Made by a program: the position numbers and the translations under genes. A stretch of 64,000 nucleotides of DNA from Martelella sp. NC20 (GTDB lineage Bacteria > Pseudomonadota > Alphaproteobacteria > Rhizobiales > Rhizobiaceae): assembly GCF_013459645.1 (NCBI RefSeq), contig NZ_CP054863.1, forward strand, positions 186,001 to 250,000. The letters are read 5' to 3'. Of the stretch, positions 1-9,608 are shown one piece after another. The notes below the pieces were generated by a model. That model was not told the DNA's origin. It saw nothing but the letters and a program-made list of their open reading frames with translations, and searched no databases. Every line of letters starts with the position of its first letter. Within the stretch, counting starts at the first letter, position 1.

Positions 1-374
1 GCCCGGATCAGCCCGCGCGCAGGCATCTTCTGCGACAGCAGGACCGCGAAAGTCAGTCCCAAAACCAGCTTGACGGCGACGGTGCCCAGCGTCAGGCAGA
101 GCGAGTTGAACGAAGCCCGTCCGAAGGTCGGGTCGGCAAACAACTCGACAAAGTTGGAGAACCCGATGAAATGGCCGTCCTGAGCGATCATCCGGTCGGA
201 GAACGCGGTGGAAATTCCATCCACCAGCGGATAGGCGATAAAGGCCGCAAAGACAGCCGCGGCCGGCGCCAGAAAAACATAGGCCATCAGCCAGTCGGGC
301 CTGTGTCGACGGCGCGGACGATGAGGCGTTGGCGGCGGCGTGAAGCCCTCGGGAAGTGGTGTCCTGCTGGTCAT
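1..374 (-). CDS. Sugar ABC transporter permease (MalF/UgpA type), partial
   Basis: This is the N-terminal part of an inner-membrane permease subunit of a carbohydrate ABC importer; the gene runs off the left edge. The 124 visible codons start with a Pro/Arg-rich cytoplasmic tail. A first transmembrane helix lies near residues 26-48, followed by a periplasmic stretch and a second helix near residues 85-105, the usual start of MalF-type permeases. The ATG at 374 is chosen because GGTGAG lies just upstream and the start is 5 bp after the stop of the mannonate dehydratase gene, so the two are co-transcribed. Context suggests uptake of a hexuronate, aldonate or related sugar acid, but the substrate is inferred only. 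Confidence 0.8.
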   Translation of the reverse strand, partial: MTSRTPLPEGFTPPPTPHRPRRRHRPDWLMAYVFLAPAAAVFAAFIAYPLVDGISTAFSDRMIAQDGHFIGFSNFVELFADPTFGRASFNSLCLTLGTVAVKLVLGLTFAVLLSQKMPARGLIR

Positions 375-379
375 TTATC

Positions 380-1351
380 TCACCGCGCGCGTTCTTTGGA
401 CGCCGCTTCGATGAGACCACGCATATAGCCGACGGCGTAGATGCGTCCGAGCCCCTCATAGCCGGGATTGGCATTGGGCTCGCCATACATCACCGGCGCA
501 TGGTCGGGCCGCATCACGCCGTCAAAGCCGATGTCCATATAGGCCCTGATGGTCTCGTACATGTCGGTCCTGCCCATGCCGTGGAAGGTCTCGTGCATCT
601 TGTAGGCATCGCCCTCGATGTCGCGGAAATGCACAAAATGGATGCGGCCGTCGCTGCCGAGCCTGCGGATGGCGGCCGGAACGTCGGCGTTCATGGCGGC
701 GAAATTCGCCTGGCAGAAAGTGATGCCGTTGGCCGGACTGTCATTGAGCTTCAGCAACCGCTCGAAATTCTCGACGCTGTTCATGATGCGGCCGACGCCG
801 AGCAGCGGCGACAGCGGCGGATCATCCGGATGCATGGCAAGTTTGACGCCAGCCTTCTCGGCAACCGGGATGGCGCGCTCGAGAAACTTTTCCAGAGTGC
901 CCCAGAGAAAATCCTCCGAGATCGTCACCGGCCCCTTCTGACGCGGATCGTTCTCGATAAGGGAAAAGTCGAAGCTCGTCGTCAGCGCACCGCCGGGAAG
1001 GCGCGTTGTGTTCGAGGTGCGCATCCAGCCATTGACGGCCATCCAGCCATAGCACAGCACCTCGATGCCGAGCGCGCCCATGTTCTCGATCGTCTTGAGC
1101 ACCTGCTCCATTTCCTGCTCGGCCTCGGGCAGGCCCCGCTTTATGGCGTCCATCGGCACCCAGCCTTCGAGGACCCGCAGCTTGTAGCCGAAATCCTCGT
1201 AGGACTTCTTCACGCGGGCCAGCGTCAGATAGTCCCAGATCGGCACTTCGGGCGTGGCGTCGCGCATACCGACGGCCTCGTCGACGCACATCTCACGCCC
1301 GTAATGCCATTTGGGACTCATGACGGGTTCAAGACACATGGCAATTTTCAT
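380..1351 (-). CDS. uxuA: Mannonate dehydratase (UxuA family)
   Basis: Predicted cytoplasmic D-mannonate dehydratase, which converts D-mannonate to 2-keto-3-deoxygluconate in glucuronate catabolism. The 323-residue TIM-barrel protein has the metal-site signatures of the family: MHPDDPP (173-179), FCQANFA (212-218), HFRD (241-244) and RPDHAP (281-286). It is slightly shorter than enterobacterial UxuA, as is common in this branch. It lies first in an operon with the sugar ABC permease and is divergent from an IclR regulator. The palindrome in the shared promoter suggests IclR control. Some UxuA homologues have weak or other dehydratase activity, so the exact substrate is less sure than the family. 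Confidence 0.88.
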   Translation of the reverse strand: MKIAMCLEPVMSPKWHYGREMCVDEAVGMRDATPEVPIWDYLTLARVKKSYEDFGYKLRVLEGWVPMDAIKRGLPEAEQEMEQVLKTIENMGALGIEVLCYGWMAVNGWMRTSNTTRLPGGALTTSFDFSLIENDPRQKGPVTISEDFLWGTLEKFLERAIPVAEKAGVKLAMHPDDPPLSPLLGVGRIMNSVENFERLLKLNDSPANGITFCQANFAAMNADVPAAIRRLGSDGRIHFVHFRDIEGDAYKMHETFHGMGRTDMYETIRAYMDIGFDGVMRPDHAPVMYGEPNANPGYEGLGRIYAVGYMRGLIEAASKERAR

Positions 1352-1386
1352 TTTTTCCTCCCGCAGCCCATGGACACGGCCAAAAA

Positions 1387-1400
1387 GTTCATATATGAAC
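1387..1400. promoter_or_regulatory. Perfect 14-bp palindrome, candidate IclR operator
   Basis: GTTCATATATGAAC is a perfect palindrome in the 100-bp divergent promoter region between uxuA and the IclR-family gene. Its position, 36-49 bp upstream of the uxuA start, suits a repressor operator acting on uxuA and perhaps on the regulator itself. The sequence is seen directly; IclR binding is inferred from context. Confidence 0.6.
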
Positions 1401-1451
1401 CTTATAAGTTCTATTTTGAATATAATTACGCTGATTGGGGGATAGCGTCAA

Positions 1452-2231
1452 GTGAACGATGACACCAAGCCGAACAGCAACGCCGGAATCGAGCGGATGA
1501 TGGAGATTCTGTCCGCGCTCGAGCAGGCTCCTCACGGCCTCAGCCAGGCGCAGATCGTGGGGCAGACGGGCCTCGCCCGCTCGACGGCCTATCGCATTCT
1601 CAATTCGCTGGACCGGCACGGGATATTGCGTGAGTCATCGCCAGGCACTTACGTGTTCGGCAGCCGCCTGCTGCAGCTTGCGGAGAAAGTGACGCCGTCG
1701 ACCGGCTACTACGCAATGAGCCGGCTGCTTCAGCCGACGCTGGAACAGCTTGCCCACCATATCGGCCAGACCTGCAAGGTTTCCGTGGTCGAGTCCGGCG
1801 CGATCATGCTCATCGCCGGCGCAAGTCCAAAGCTGGCGCATGCGCTCAGCTATACGATCGGCGAGATTCTGCCCGCACATGCCGGCGCGTCGAGCAAAGT
1901 GCTGATGGCACATCTGCCCCAGGAGGAACGCAAGCGGCTCCTGAACAAACACTCCGCCCCCCTCACCGAGCGTACGATCGTCGACCGCCGCGAGTTCGAG
2001 GCAGAGTTGGAACAGGCGCGCATCCAGGGCTGGGCGGAAGATCGCGGCGAGTACAGCCTCAACGTCAGCGCCTTTGCTGCCCCCATCCGCAATCCGGCCG
2101 GTACTGTGATCGCGGCGCTGTCGGTGCCCTTCCTCACGACCGACGACGAGACATTGCGGCTCCGTCTGCGAAAAGCGACAATAGAAGGCGCCGACGAACT
2201 CAAGAGCACCATCGAAAAACTAACCTTCTGA
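1452..2231 (+). CDS. IclR-family transcriptional regulator
   Basis: A 259-residue cytoplasmic regulator with an N-terminal winged helix-turn-helix (about residues 10-70, including the recognition segment GLARSTAYRIL) and a C-terminal IclR effector-binding GAF-like domain. The length is typical for the family. The start is a GTG at 1452; an in-frame alternative further upstream was not evident. It is transcribed away from uxuA, so it is the likely local regulator of the mannonate dehydratase/sugar transporter operon, responding to a sugar-acid intermediate. The ligand cannot be read from sequence. Confidence 0.85.
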   Translation: MNDDTKPNSNAGIERMMEILSALEQAPHGLSQAQIVGQTGLARSTAYRILNSLDRHGILRESSPGTYVFGSRLLQLAEKVTPSTGYYAMSRLLQPTLEQLAHHIGQTCKVSVVESGAIMLIAGASPKLAHALSYTIGEILPAHAGASSKVLMAHLPQEERKRLLNKHSAPLTERTIVDRREFEAELEQARIQGWAEDRGEYSLNVSAFAAPIRNPAGTVIAALSVPFLTTDDETLRLRLRKATIEGADELKSTIEKLTF

Positions 2232-2264
2232 GGGACAAAACCGCTCCTGCGCCGGCCGCAATGA

Positions 2265-3377
2265 CTAGCGCAGCGACCGCCGGAACCTCCAGAGCGAGAA
2301 CGTAAAGAAGACGAGGCCGATGCCGACCAGGCTGAGAAGCTGCGGCCAGATGACCGCAAGTCCCGCGCCCCGGAACATGATCGATTGCGCCAGCGAAACG
2401 AAATGCGTGTCCGGCGCAAGCGACAAAAGAATGCGTAAGCCTGCGGGCATGTTCTCGACCGGCGTCAGGCCGCCCGCGAGGATCTGCAGCGGAAACAGCA
2501 CCAGCATCAGCAGCAGCCCGAACTGCGGCATGGAACCAGCGATGGTGGCAAGGAAGATGCCGAGCGAGGTCGTCGCAAACAGCTGGAGCGCCATGCCGAG
2601 CATCAAGAGCCACAGCGAGCCCGCCACGGGAATGGCCAGCCACGTCTGCACCACGACGGTGATGGAGAAGAACGCCGCGCCCATCACCACTGCCGCCATC
2701 GGCCAGATCTTGCCGAGCATGATTTCCGCAGGCGTCACTGGCATGACGAGAAGATGCTCGATCGTACCGCGCTCGCGCTCACGGATGAGCGCCGCGCCGG
2801 TCAGGATGACGGAGAGCAGCGCAACATTGTTGACAACCTCCATCATGGCGCTGAACCAGTTAGGATTGAGCTCTGGGTTGAAACGTGCACGCAGAACCAG
2901 ACCGACAGAAGCGGGTTCGCTGATGCGGTAACGCTGGAGGAACTCTGAAATCTCGCCCGATACGATCGCCTGCACGTAACCGGCGCCGGTGAAGGCCTGC
3001 GTCATCCGCGTGGCGTCGACATTGAGCTGCAGGGCCGGTTCGCTCCCGGCCAGAAGTTCGCGCTGGAAGTGCGGCGGTATGACGAGCGCGAAGGTATCGG
3101 TGCCCTCATCCATGCGCTGGTTCATCTGTGACAGGGTGATCGCTTGCGGGGGCAGGAAATAGGGTGGGTAGAAAGCAGAAGCGATGCGTGTCGACAGCGG
3201 GGAGGCATCCTCGTCGACAATGGAGATCGGCGCCTTGTTCAGCGTGAACGGCACCGCCACCGCCGCCGCATAGACCTGGAGTGTGAATACGGCGACGATC
3301 AGCACCAGGAGAGCAGGCGTGCGCAGCAAGCTCCACAACTCCTTTATTCCCAGGCGCCAGATCGTCGATATCCGCAT
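2265..3377 (-). CDS. ABC-2 type transporter permease (YhhJ-like)
   Basis: Inner-membrane ABC-2 permease of 370 residues. There is one N-terminal helix (about 22-42), a large periplasmic domain, and a C-terminal block of five hydrophobic helices from about residue 185. The cytoplasmic loop motif RERERGTIEHLLVMPVTP is typical of this family. It is the last gene of a three-gene operon with an HlyD-type adaptor and an RbbA-like ATPase-permease, starting 3 bp after the latter's stop. The same order occurs in enterobacterial yhiI-rbbA-yhhJ. The likely role is efflux of a hydrophobic or toxic compound with the fused ABC protein; the substrate is unknown. Confidence 0.82.
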   Translation of the reverse strand: MRISTIWRLGIKELWSLLRTPALLVLIVAVFTLQVYAAAVAVPFTLNKAPISIVDEDASPLSTRIASAFYPPYFLPPQAITLSQMNQRMDEGTDTFALVIPPHFQRELLAGSEPALQLNVDATRMTQAFTGAGYVQAIVSGEISEFLQRYRISEPASVGLVLRARFNPELNPNWFSAMMEVVNNVALLSVILTGAALIRERERGTIEHLLVMPVTPAEIMLGKIWPMAAVVMGAAFFSITVVVQTWLAIPVAGSLWLLMLGMALQLFATTSLGIFLATIAGSMPQFGLLLMLVLFPLQILAGGLTPVENMPAGLRILLSLAPDTHFVSLAQSIMFRGAGLAVIWPQLLSLVGIGLVFFTFSLWRFRRSLR

Positions 3378-3380
3378 GGC

Positions 3381-6161
3381 TCAGCGCGCCTGCTTGCGGA
3401 GGAACAACACGCTGAGCGCAAGCAGCGCGACGCTGGCCGCGATCAATGACAGGAGCGAGGCGGTGAGATCACCGAAGCCCAGCGCCTTGGAAAAGGCACC
3501 GCGTGAGATGGTGACGAAATGGCTCGCCGGGTTGACGGCTCCGATCAGCGCGGCCTCGCCCTCCATGGAGCTTATCGGATCGATCATACCGGAATACTGG
3601 ACGGCCAGCATCATGGTCACGACCGTGGTCAGGAAGATCGCGGCGATCTGGCTGTTCATGAAGCTGGAGATCAGCAGCCCGAGCCCCGTCGCCGCGATGA
3701 CGTAAAGCAGGCCACCGAGCGCATAGGCCAGGACGCTGCCGGTGAACGGGACGCGCTGCACGAGAATGGCGAAGGCGGTCATCATCGCGAGATTGATCAT
3801 GGCCAGGCCGACATAGGGTATCTGCTTTCCGAGGAGGAATTCCAGTCGGGTGACGGGCGTGACATAGAGATTGACGATGGAGCCGAGGTCCTTCTCCCGC
3901 ACGATCGAGAGCGTGGCCAGCATGGTGGGAATGAACAGGAGCACCAGGGCGATGACGGCCGGCACCATGGCGATCACGCTTTCCACGTTGGGATTGTAGC
4001 GGAACCGCGTCTCAAGGCGGAAATCCTGAGCCAGCGCCTGATCTCCAAGGGTCGTTCTGGCCTGCCGCATCAGCCAATGCGCGTGCAGTCCGTCCACATA
4101 GCCCTTGGCAGTCTCCGCGCGCGAAGGCATGGAGCCGTCGAGCCAGCCGCCGATGTCCACGTCGCGGCCAGCAGCCACCTCGCGCGCGAAGCCGGGCGGT
4201 ATCTCGAGGGCGAGGCTGAGCTCACCGCTGCGCATGCGCCGGTCCATATCGGCATGATCGACGATGGGAGGACGTTCGGTGAAATAGCGCGAGCCCGCAA
4301 TGTCGAGCGTATAGTCGCGGCTGAGCGTCGTCTGATCGTGGTCGAGCACCGCGAAAGGCAGATCCTCGACATCCATACTGATCCCGTAGCCGAGGACGAA
4401 CAGAAGCACCAGACTACCGATGAAGGCGAAGGAGGCGCGGATCGGGTCGCGGCGCAGTTCCAACGTCTCGCGCCGGGCATAGCTCATGATGCGCCGTGGA
4501 TCGAGCCGGCGCCTGCGCGCGGGCTGATGCCCGGGCCCGATCGCATGGACGATATCCGCACGGGCGGGGTCCGTTCTCGGCCCGCCGCCCTCGTCGTCTC
4601 CCTCCCCGATCGCCTCCTCAAGATAGGAAACAAAGGCTTCCTCAAGATTCGCGCTGCCGCGCGTCTCGACGATCGCGGCCGGCGTGTCTGACACCAGCAC
4701 CTTGCCGGCATGCATCAGCGAGATGCGATCGCAGCGCTCCGCCTCGTTCATGAAGTGGGTGGAGATGAAGATGGTCACACCGTCATGGCGCGAAAGATCA
4801 GCGAAGCTTTGCCACAGCGCATCGCGCGCAATGGGATCAACCCCGGAGGTCGGCTCGTCGAGGATCAGTATCTCGGGAGCGTGGATCATGGCGACGGCGA
4901 GCGACAGCCGCTGGGTAACGCCGAGCGGCAGGGCGTCCGGCAGCGATTCCAGCACCCCGGTCAGATCGAAGCGCTTCGCCATTTCCGTAATGCGGCCCGG
5001 TATATCCGCAGCCGGCAACTGGAAGAGGCGGGCGTGGAGGTCCAGGTTCTGACGAACCGTCAGTTCGGAATAGAGCGAAAAGGACTGCGACATGTAGCCT
5101 ACGCGCCGGCGCGTATCGAGATCGCGGGGATCGACCTCGCGTCCGAACAGCCGCGCGGACCCTTCGCTGGCCGGCAGCAGACCGGTCAGCATCTTCATCG
5201 TCGTCGTCTTGCCGCAGCCGTTCGAGCCGAGGAAGCCGAAGATCTCGCCCTTTGGAATACGGAAGCTGACATTGTCCACGGCCGTGAAATCGCCAAAGCG
5301 CATCGTCAGCCCATCCGCCTCGATCGCCGGCGTCCCGTCGCCGTGCTCGGGCCTGGGCGGAATATCCACCTTCCAGTGGTGGCTGCGCTTTTGCTGAGGC
5401 AGGAGGGCGATAAAAGCCTCATCGAGCGAGGACGTTCCAGTCTCTGCCTGAAGCTCGGCCGGTGTCCCCGTCGCGAGCACGCGACCGCCGTCCATGGCGA
5501 TGAGCCAGTCGAACCCGGCCGCCTCTTCCATATAGGCCGTGGCGACAATCACCCCCATGTTCGGCCTGTTAGCCCTTATGTCGTTGATCAGTTCCCAGAA
5601 CTGCCGCCGGGAAAGCGGATCGACGCCCGTTGTCGGCTCGTCGAGGATCAGAAGATCGGGATCGTGGATCAGCGCGCAGCACAGGCCGAGCTTCTGCTTC
5701 ATGCCGCCGGAAAGCTTGCCTGCCGGGCGATCGGGAAAGGGATCAAGACCGGTGGCGGCCAGAAGCTCGTGAATACGGCGTTCGCGCTCCTTGCGGGCAT
5801 GGCCGAAGAGACCGCCGAAGAAATCCACATTCTCGAACACGGAAAGCGTCGGATAGAGATTCTTCCCGAGCCCCTGGGGCATGTAGGCGATGCGGGGGCC
5901 GATCGCGCTGCGATCGCGCGCGTTTCGCATGTCAGCGCGCAGCGCCTCGACTGCGCCGGCCTGGACCTTGCGCGCCCCGGCGATCAGCGAGAGCAATGTC
6001 GATTTCCCGACGCCATCAGGACCGATCAGGCCGAGCATCCTGCCCGCCGGAAAATCGATCGATACATCGTCGAGCGCGAGGGTCTTCTTGAAGGAATGGC
6101 TGACATTGCGCACGCGCGCCGCAAGCGCCGGAGCGTCGTTTGTCTGCTCCGGCCCGCTCAT
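3381..6161 (-). CDS. rbbA: RbbA-like fused ABC transporter (two ATPase domains plus ABC-2 membrane domain)
   Basis: A 926-residue fusion of two ABC nucleotide-binding domains and a C-terminal ABC-2 membrane domain, the RbbA/YhiH layout. NBD1 has Walker [10 protein letters not shown], signature LSGGMKQK and Walker [16 protein letters not shown]2 has Walker [10 protein letters not shown], a degenerate signature LPLGVTQR and Walker [13 protein letters not shown]. Membrane helices start near residue 575 with a long periplasmic insert, then a cluster from about 745. The ATG at 6161 overlaps the adaptor gene's stop by 4 bp (ATGA), indicating translational coupling. RbbA was named for ribosome association in E. 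coli, but here the adaptor and permease neighbours favour an export role. Confidence 0.85.
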   Translation of the reverse strand: MSGPEQTNDAPALAARVRNVSHSFKKTLALDDVSIDFPAGRMLGLIGPDGVGKSTLLSLIAGARKVQAGAVEALRADMRNARDRSAIGPRIAYMPQGLGKNLYPTLSVFENVDFFGGLFGHARKERERRIHELLAATGLDPFPDRPAGKLSGGMKQKLGLCCALIHDPDLLILDEPTTGVDPLSRRQFWELINDIRANRPNMGVIVATAYMEEAAGFDWLIAMDGGRVLATGTPAELQAETGTSSLDEAFIALLPQQKRSHHWKVDIPPRPEHGDGTPAIEADGLTMRFGDFTAVDNVSFRIPKGEIFGFLGSNGCGKTTTMKMLTGLLPASEGSARLFGREVDPRDLDTRRRVGYMSQSFSLYSELTVRQNLDLHARLFQLPAADIPGRITEMAKRFDLTGVLESLPDALPLGVTQRLSLAVAMIHAPEILILDEPTSGVDPIARDALWQSFADLSRHDGVTIFISTHFMNEAERCDRISLMHAGKVLVSDTPAAIVETRGSANLEEAFVSYLEEAIGEGDDEGGGPRTDPARADIVHAIGPGHQPARRRRLDPRRIMSYARRETLELRRDPIRASFAFIGSLVLLFVLGYGISMDVEDLPFAVLDHDQTTLSRDYTLDIAGSRYFTERPPIVDHADMDRRMRSGELSLALEIPPGFAREVAAGRDVDIGGWLDGSMPSRAETAKGYVDGLHAHWLMRQARTTLGDQALAQDFRLETRFRYNPNVESVIAMVPAVIALVLLFIPTMLATLSIVREKDLGSIVNLYVTPVTRLEFLLGKQIPYVGLAMINLAMMTAFAILVQRVPFTGSVLAYALGGLLYVIAATGLGLLISSFMNSQIAAIFLTTVVTMMLAVQYSGMIDPISSMEGEAALIGAVNPASHFVTISRGAFSKALGFGDLTASLLSLIAASVALLALSVLFLRKQAR

Positions 6162-7243
6162 TCCAGCAACCCGGTGCGCAGGCGTTCAGGCCATTGTGCC
6201 GAGGGGTCGGTCTTCACATAGGCCACGCCGGGCAGGCCCGGTTTGACGTAATCGGCGTGCCTTTCAAGCAGCTCCGGCGCAACCCGCACCCGCACACGGA
6301 ACATCATACCCTGGCGCTCCTCGGCTGTCTCGACGGTACGCGGCGTGAACTGCGCGACATCGGAGAGGAACGACACCCTGGCCGGGATCACAACGCCCGG
6401 CGCGGTGTCGAGCACAATGCGCGCTTCCGAACCGATGGCGAGACGTCCGGCCTCCAGCGTGGACAGAAAAACGGTCATGTAGACATCGCTGAGATCGATG
6501 AGGTTGAGAACCCGGCCGCCGCCGGCGACAACCTCGCCCGGCTGGGCGACGAGATACTGCACCCGGCCGTCCCGCGGCGAGCGCAATGTGCTGTCATCGA
6601 TCTCGGTCTGAATGCGCTCTATGGCCGCCTCGGCCGCCTCGATACTCGCCTCCGCATCCACGATCCGCGCCCGCGCCGTGGCAATGCCCGCCTCGGCAAC
6701 GGCGACCTGCGCGCGAGCGGCGTCGAGCGCCGCGCGGGCGCCCTCGAAACGGGCGCGATCATCTTCCACCGTCTGCTGGGCAACGGTGTTGCGTTCGACG
6801 AGTTGCTGCGACCGATTGAAGCGGCTTTCGGCAGAGCCAAGCTCGGCTTCGCGCTGGGCGACGATCGCCAGCGCAGCAGAGCGCTCGGCTTCAGCCTGAT
6901 TGACGCCGCTCTCCGCCACGGCGCGGCCGATCCGTCCGCGCTGCAACTGCGCACGCGCTTCCCGCAACATCGCATCGAGCTGCTGGGTATCCATCCGGGC
7001 CATAACCTGGCCAGCCGACACCGTCTCGCCCTCTTGCACGAGAATATCGCTGATCCGGCCGGCGGAACGGGCGGATATGTCGATGGCGACAGCCTCGACG
7101 CGGCCATTGCCCGAGGCAATGCCGGCCGGCAATTCCGCCTCAGCCAGGCGCTCGGTCAGATACCATCCGGCGGCCACGGCAACCGCCAAGAGCGCCGGCC
7201 AGAGCCATGGGTTCCCGAAGAGTCGTTTCAGCCGCTCAAACAT
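6158..7243 (-). CDS. HlyD-family periplasmic adaptor (YhiI-like)
   Basis: Membrane-fusion protein of an ABC exporter, about 361 residues. It has one N-terminal transmembrane helix (about residues 14-32), a split biotinyl-lipoyl domain flanking a long alpha-helical hairpin rich in Ala, Glu, Arg and Gln, and a C-terminal beta-barrel domain. The ATG at 7243 is preferred over an upstream TTG at 7315 because it places the helix directly after a short basic tail. It is first in the operon with the RbbA-like protein and the ABC-2 permease, and divergent from a TetR regulator. It should bridge the inner-membrane pump to an outer-membrane channel encoded elsewhere. Confidence 0.85.
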   Translation of the reverse strand: MFERLKRLFGNPWLWPALLAVAVAAGWYLTERLAEAELPAGIASGNGRVEAVAIDISARSAGRISDILVQEGETVSAGQVMARMDTQQLDAMLREARAQLQRGRIGRAVAESGVNQAEAERSAALAIVAQREAELGSAESRFNRSQQLVERNTVAQQTVEDDRARFEGARAALDAARAQVAVAEAGIATARARIVDAEASIEAAEAAIERIQTEIDDSTLRSPRDGRVQYLVAQPGEVVAGGGRVLNLIDLSDVYMTVFLSTLEAGRLAIGSEARIVLDTAPGVVIPARVSFLSDVAQFTPRTVETAEERQGMMFRVRVRVAPELLERHADYVKPGLPGVAYVKTDPSAQWPERLRTGLLE

Positions 7244-7373
7244 ATGCTTCGTTCTCGGTGGGCTGGCAGTCGACCCGATATGGGCGAGCTTTTCACTGGC
7301 CGGCTTCCCACTCAAACTGGTGGCTATTCACGGTGGACATTCGGAAGCCGACTTGCTTATCGTTGACATTGAA

Positions 7374-7398
7374 TCGATACGATACTGTATCATATCGA
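7374..7398. promoter_or_regulatory. 25-bp near-perfect palindrome, candidate TetR operator
   Basis: The divergent region between the adaptor gene and the TetR gene holds a 25-bp dyad, with arms TCGATACGATAC and GTATCATATCGA around one central base. Only one base pair in the arms mismatches. A TTGACA -35-like hexamer lies just upstream on the plus strand at 7363-7368, so a bound regulator would cover the spacer and -10 region. The dyad is seen directly; the bound protein is inferred to be the adjacent TetR. Confidence 0.7.
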
Positions 7399-7492
7399 AA
7401 GATGAGGCGGCAAGATATAGTGGCGCGAATGGAACCCATTCCTTCGATCTGGATTGCTCCATTGCGGCCAGCAATGATTGAGGAGAACAGCC

Positions 7493-8098
7493 GTGCTGAA
7501 CGAAAATGTGAACAGACCCGTCGGCAGGCCCAGGGACCAACGCACCGACGAAGCAGTTCTGGAGGCCGCCCTGGAGCTGTTGATCGACTTCGGAGTAGAG
7601 GCGACGAGCATCGAGAAGATTGCACAGCGAGCGGGCACGACGCGTGCGGCCATCTATCGTCGCTACAAAAACAAAGAGGATCTGCTAGTCCACGCGGTGA
7701 TACACGTGCGCCAGCGTAACGAAGCCGCGCTTGGTCCATGGGAGACGATGTCGTTACGCGAAATAGCGCAGTTGTACCGCAAAACGGAGACGATAGAGAC
7801 CCTCTTCCGCTACACGCGCCTGCTTGCGCGGCTGATTGGTTCGGTCGGCGATCATCCCGAGATCATGGCCGCTTACAATGCGAGCGATCTCGAGCCGCGA
7901 CGCGTCCTGTTCGGCAAAATTCTCGAACGCGCGAAAGCAGACGGCACGCTGCGGTCGGACGCAGATATAGAGATCATCACTGATATGTTCGTAGGCGCTA
8001 TTGTTGCGCGTCTTCTCCTGCGCGACCGCCCTGCGGACATCGAACAGATGCGCGACTATATCGATCGGCTTTTCACTCAGATCTTCCCTGAGCTGTGA
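7493..8098 (+). CDS. TetR/AcrR-family transcriptional regulator
   Basis: A 201-residue regulator with a typical TetR N-terminal helix-turn-helix (motif TSIEKIAQRAGTTRAAIYRRY, about residues 31-51) and a C-terminal ligand domain with TetR_C-like helices. The GTG at 7493 is chosen because AGGAGA at 7481-7486 gives a well-spaced ribosome-binding site; an earlier TTG would overlap that site. It is divergent from the HlyD/RbbA/YhhJ export operon with a strong palindrome between them. It is therefore the likely repressor of that pump, released by a pump substrate. The ligand is unknown. Confidence 0.85.
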   Translation: MLNENVNRPVGRPRDQRTDEAVLEAALELLIDFGVEATSIEKIAQRAGTTRAAIYRRYKNKEDLLVHAVIHVRQRNEAALGPWETMSLREIAQLYRKTETIETLFRYTRLLARLIGSVGDHPEIMAAYNASDLEPRRVLFGKILERAKADGTLRSDADIEIITDMFVGAIVARLLLRDRPADIEQMRDYIDRLFTQIFPEL

Positions 8099-8100
8099 CG

Positions 8101-8480
8101 AAAGGCAACAGCTGTTCAGGCACCGTGGGGCACCCTGGCTACGGCGTTACCAGCAAACCCGGCTTGCGCCCTTCCTGTTCCCAATGGAATATCCGACACA
8201 CTGGCCGCTGTTTTGGGCTTCAACCTGACGAGCGCGTTCTGATCCTCGGCGCGACCAGCACATCCCGTCGCATCACGGTTGCCGCAGCAAAGGCCTTGGG
8301 AGCCTCGGAAATCGTGGCCACAGCACGGAACCGCCAGGTGCTGGAAGAACCAAGGCATTCGGGAACGACGGTTGTGGTCAATCCGGACTCGGATGATCTG
8401 GTTGCCACGTTTAGAAAGCCCGGCGCCATAGGCTTCGACATCGTGATCGATTTTCTCGACGGTGCGCTGCAGAAGCGTCA
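8101..8480 (+). pseudogene. Remnant of a zinc-type alcohol dehydrogenase/quinone oxidoreductase (MDR)
   Basis: Two frames carry pieces of a medium-chain dehydrogenase. About 8130-8230 encodes ALPVPNGISDTLAAVLG, the segment before the cofactor fold in MDR enzymes. After a frame change, about 8225-8470 encodes the Rossmann part (DERVLILGATSTSRR, then AAAKALGASEIVATARN). The substrate-domain N-terminus and the C-terminus are missing. No intact reading frame joins the pieces, so this is a decayed fragment and not a working enzyme. It sits directly after the TetR gene and may once have been part of its target set. Confidence 0.65.
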
Positions 8481-8660
8481 CGGCAGGCGATTGCGCAGAT
8501 CTGTGGCCGAGATGACAGGCTGTCGGTAGAGCAAGTCCGCGCCATTCGGGAACTAGCAAGAACCTACTCAGCCGAAGCTATTGCCGCGCGTATCGGCGCT
8601 CGAAATAAGGGCCAGGTTCTACGCGTCATAGAAGGAGACACTTATAGCCGCATAATCTGA
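8481..8660 (+). pseudogene. C-terminal helix-turn-helix fragment of an unrecognised protein
   Basis: An open frame without a convincing start runs into the preceding dehydrogenase remnant and stops at 8658-8660. It encodes about 59 residues with a helix-turn-helix-like stretch (SVEQVRAIRELARTYSAEAI, then AARIGARNKGQVLRVIEG), like the C-terminal DNA-binding tails of some mobile-element nucleases or recombinases. It is most likely the 3' end of a gene lost by deletion. The parent family is not identified. Confidence 0.35.
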
Positions 8661-8816
8661 TCGAGGTTGGGGTCTCTTAAAGACTTCGCGTCCTAGTTAT
8701 CCGATCCGTTCGGCTTATCGAACGCGCCCTGCGTTCACGCCGAAAGAGGTTGTCGGCGTATGTGAGCGAGGCATCGAGACTGACGCGAATTAATGCTTAA
8801 GGGGAACGGCGCTGTC
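8661..8816. other. Short intergenic stretch, nothing recognised
   Basis: No convincing coding frame, hairpin terminator or operator was seen here. It separates the remnant region from a convergently oriented hypothetical gene. Confidence 0.4.
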
Positions 8817-9608
8817 TTAGGGCTGCACCTCTCCTTCCGCCGGCTGCTCACCGAACTCTGCGACCCCTTCGCGATACAGCTCCATATAGCGGCGGCCGAG
8901 GGCCGAGAACTCTTCTTCATTCTGCGTGATCCCAAGCGAATGACGCAGATGCAGCACGACCGTCATAGCAGCGAGCGCGATGAGGCTGATTGTCTCGAAC
9001 ATCTCTTCATCCTCGAGCTGGGGATCAAGCTCGAGGCGTATCCGATCGAATGTTTCCTGCGGATGCCGGCACAGCGAGGTCCATGTCACATGCTCCGCAT
9101 CGGCGGAAATCTGCCGATAGAACAGTTGGAAACGTGGGAAATTGCTCCCTTTGCTCAGCTCTCCAATGTTCAGGCTCTTGGGTTTGGGCTTGCCATCGCC
9201 CATCACGTATTTCTGCAGCTCGCTATTGGCTTCTTCAGAGAGTTCCGTGGTCTTCTGAAGGAGCTTACCACGCGAGATCCGGCTTGCTTTGTCGTCATCA
9301 TAAAGGAGCGGCAAATATTCGTCCGTAGTGCACGCTGACTCCATATGCATCGCACATTCGATGATGCCACGTGCCATGATGCGAAAGGCAATTTGTTCTT
9401 CGTTCTGCAGCAGCACCAATGCCGAGCGGATCAGTGTCAAGGCTCGCGCCGCGATCGCAAACCTCGCGGACAGGCCTCTTGGATCGTCGCTGCCGGCTGT
9501 TTCCTGAGCAAATTCGCCAATAAAGTCGCGTGCTCGATCATTAAAAATAATAAGCCAGTCGACCCAAGCGGCCTCCTCGATCGCGGGAGGGGTGTAGGTT
9601 TCACTCAT
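8817..9608 (-). CDS. Hypothetical protein, resembles DUF5677-type proteins
   Basis: A 263-residue soluble, helix-rich acidic protein. A central motif (ARALTLIRSALVLLQNEEQI then ARGIIECAMHMES, about residues 53-92) resembles the conserved core of DUF5677-like proteins, which are common in accessory and defence-linked loci; this match is by eye and weak. No signal peptide or membrane segment is visible. It lies near a frameshifted gene with a similar 'LxxALESA' core and near an AbiV-like gene, so a HEPN-like or host-interaction role is possible. Function unknown. Confidence 0.6.
   Translation of the reverse strand: MSETYTPPAIEEAAWVDWLIIFNDRARDFIGEFAQETAGSDDPRGLSARFAIAARALTLIRSALVLLQNEEQIAFRIMARGIIECAMHMESACTTDEYLPLLYDDDKASRISRGKLLQKTTELSEEANSELQKYVMGDGKPKPKSLNIGELSKGSNFPRFQLFYRQISADAEHVTWTSLCRHPQETFDRIRLELDPQLEDEEMFETISLIALAAMTVVLHLRHSLGITQNEEEFSALGRRYMELYREGVAEFGEQPAEGEVQP

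Noticed and set aside
356..1462. Long plus-strand frame across the uxuA gene (368 codons)
   Set aside because: It is the antisense of uxuA; all family motifs are on the minus strand and codon use is poor.
3519..4691. Several long plus-strand frames over the RbbA-like gene
   Set aside because: High-GC shadow frames opposite a gene with clear ABC motifs; no start or family.
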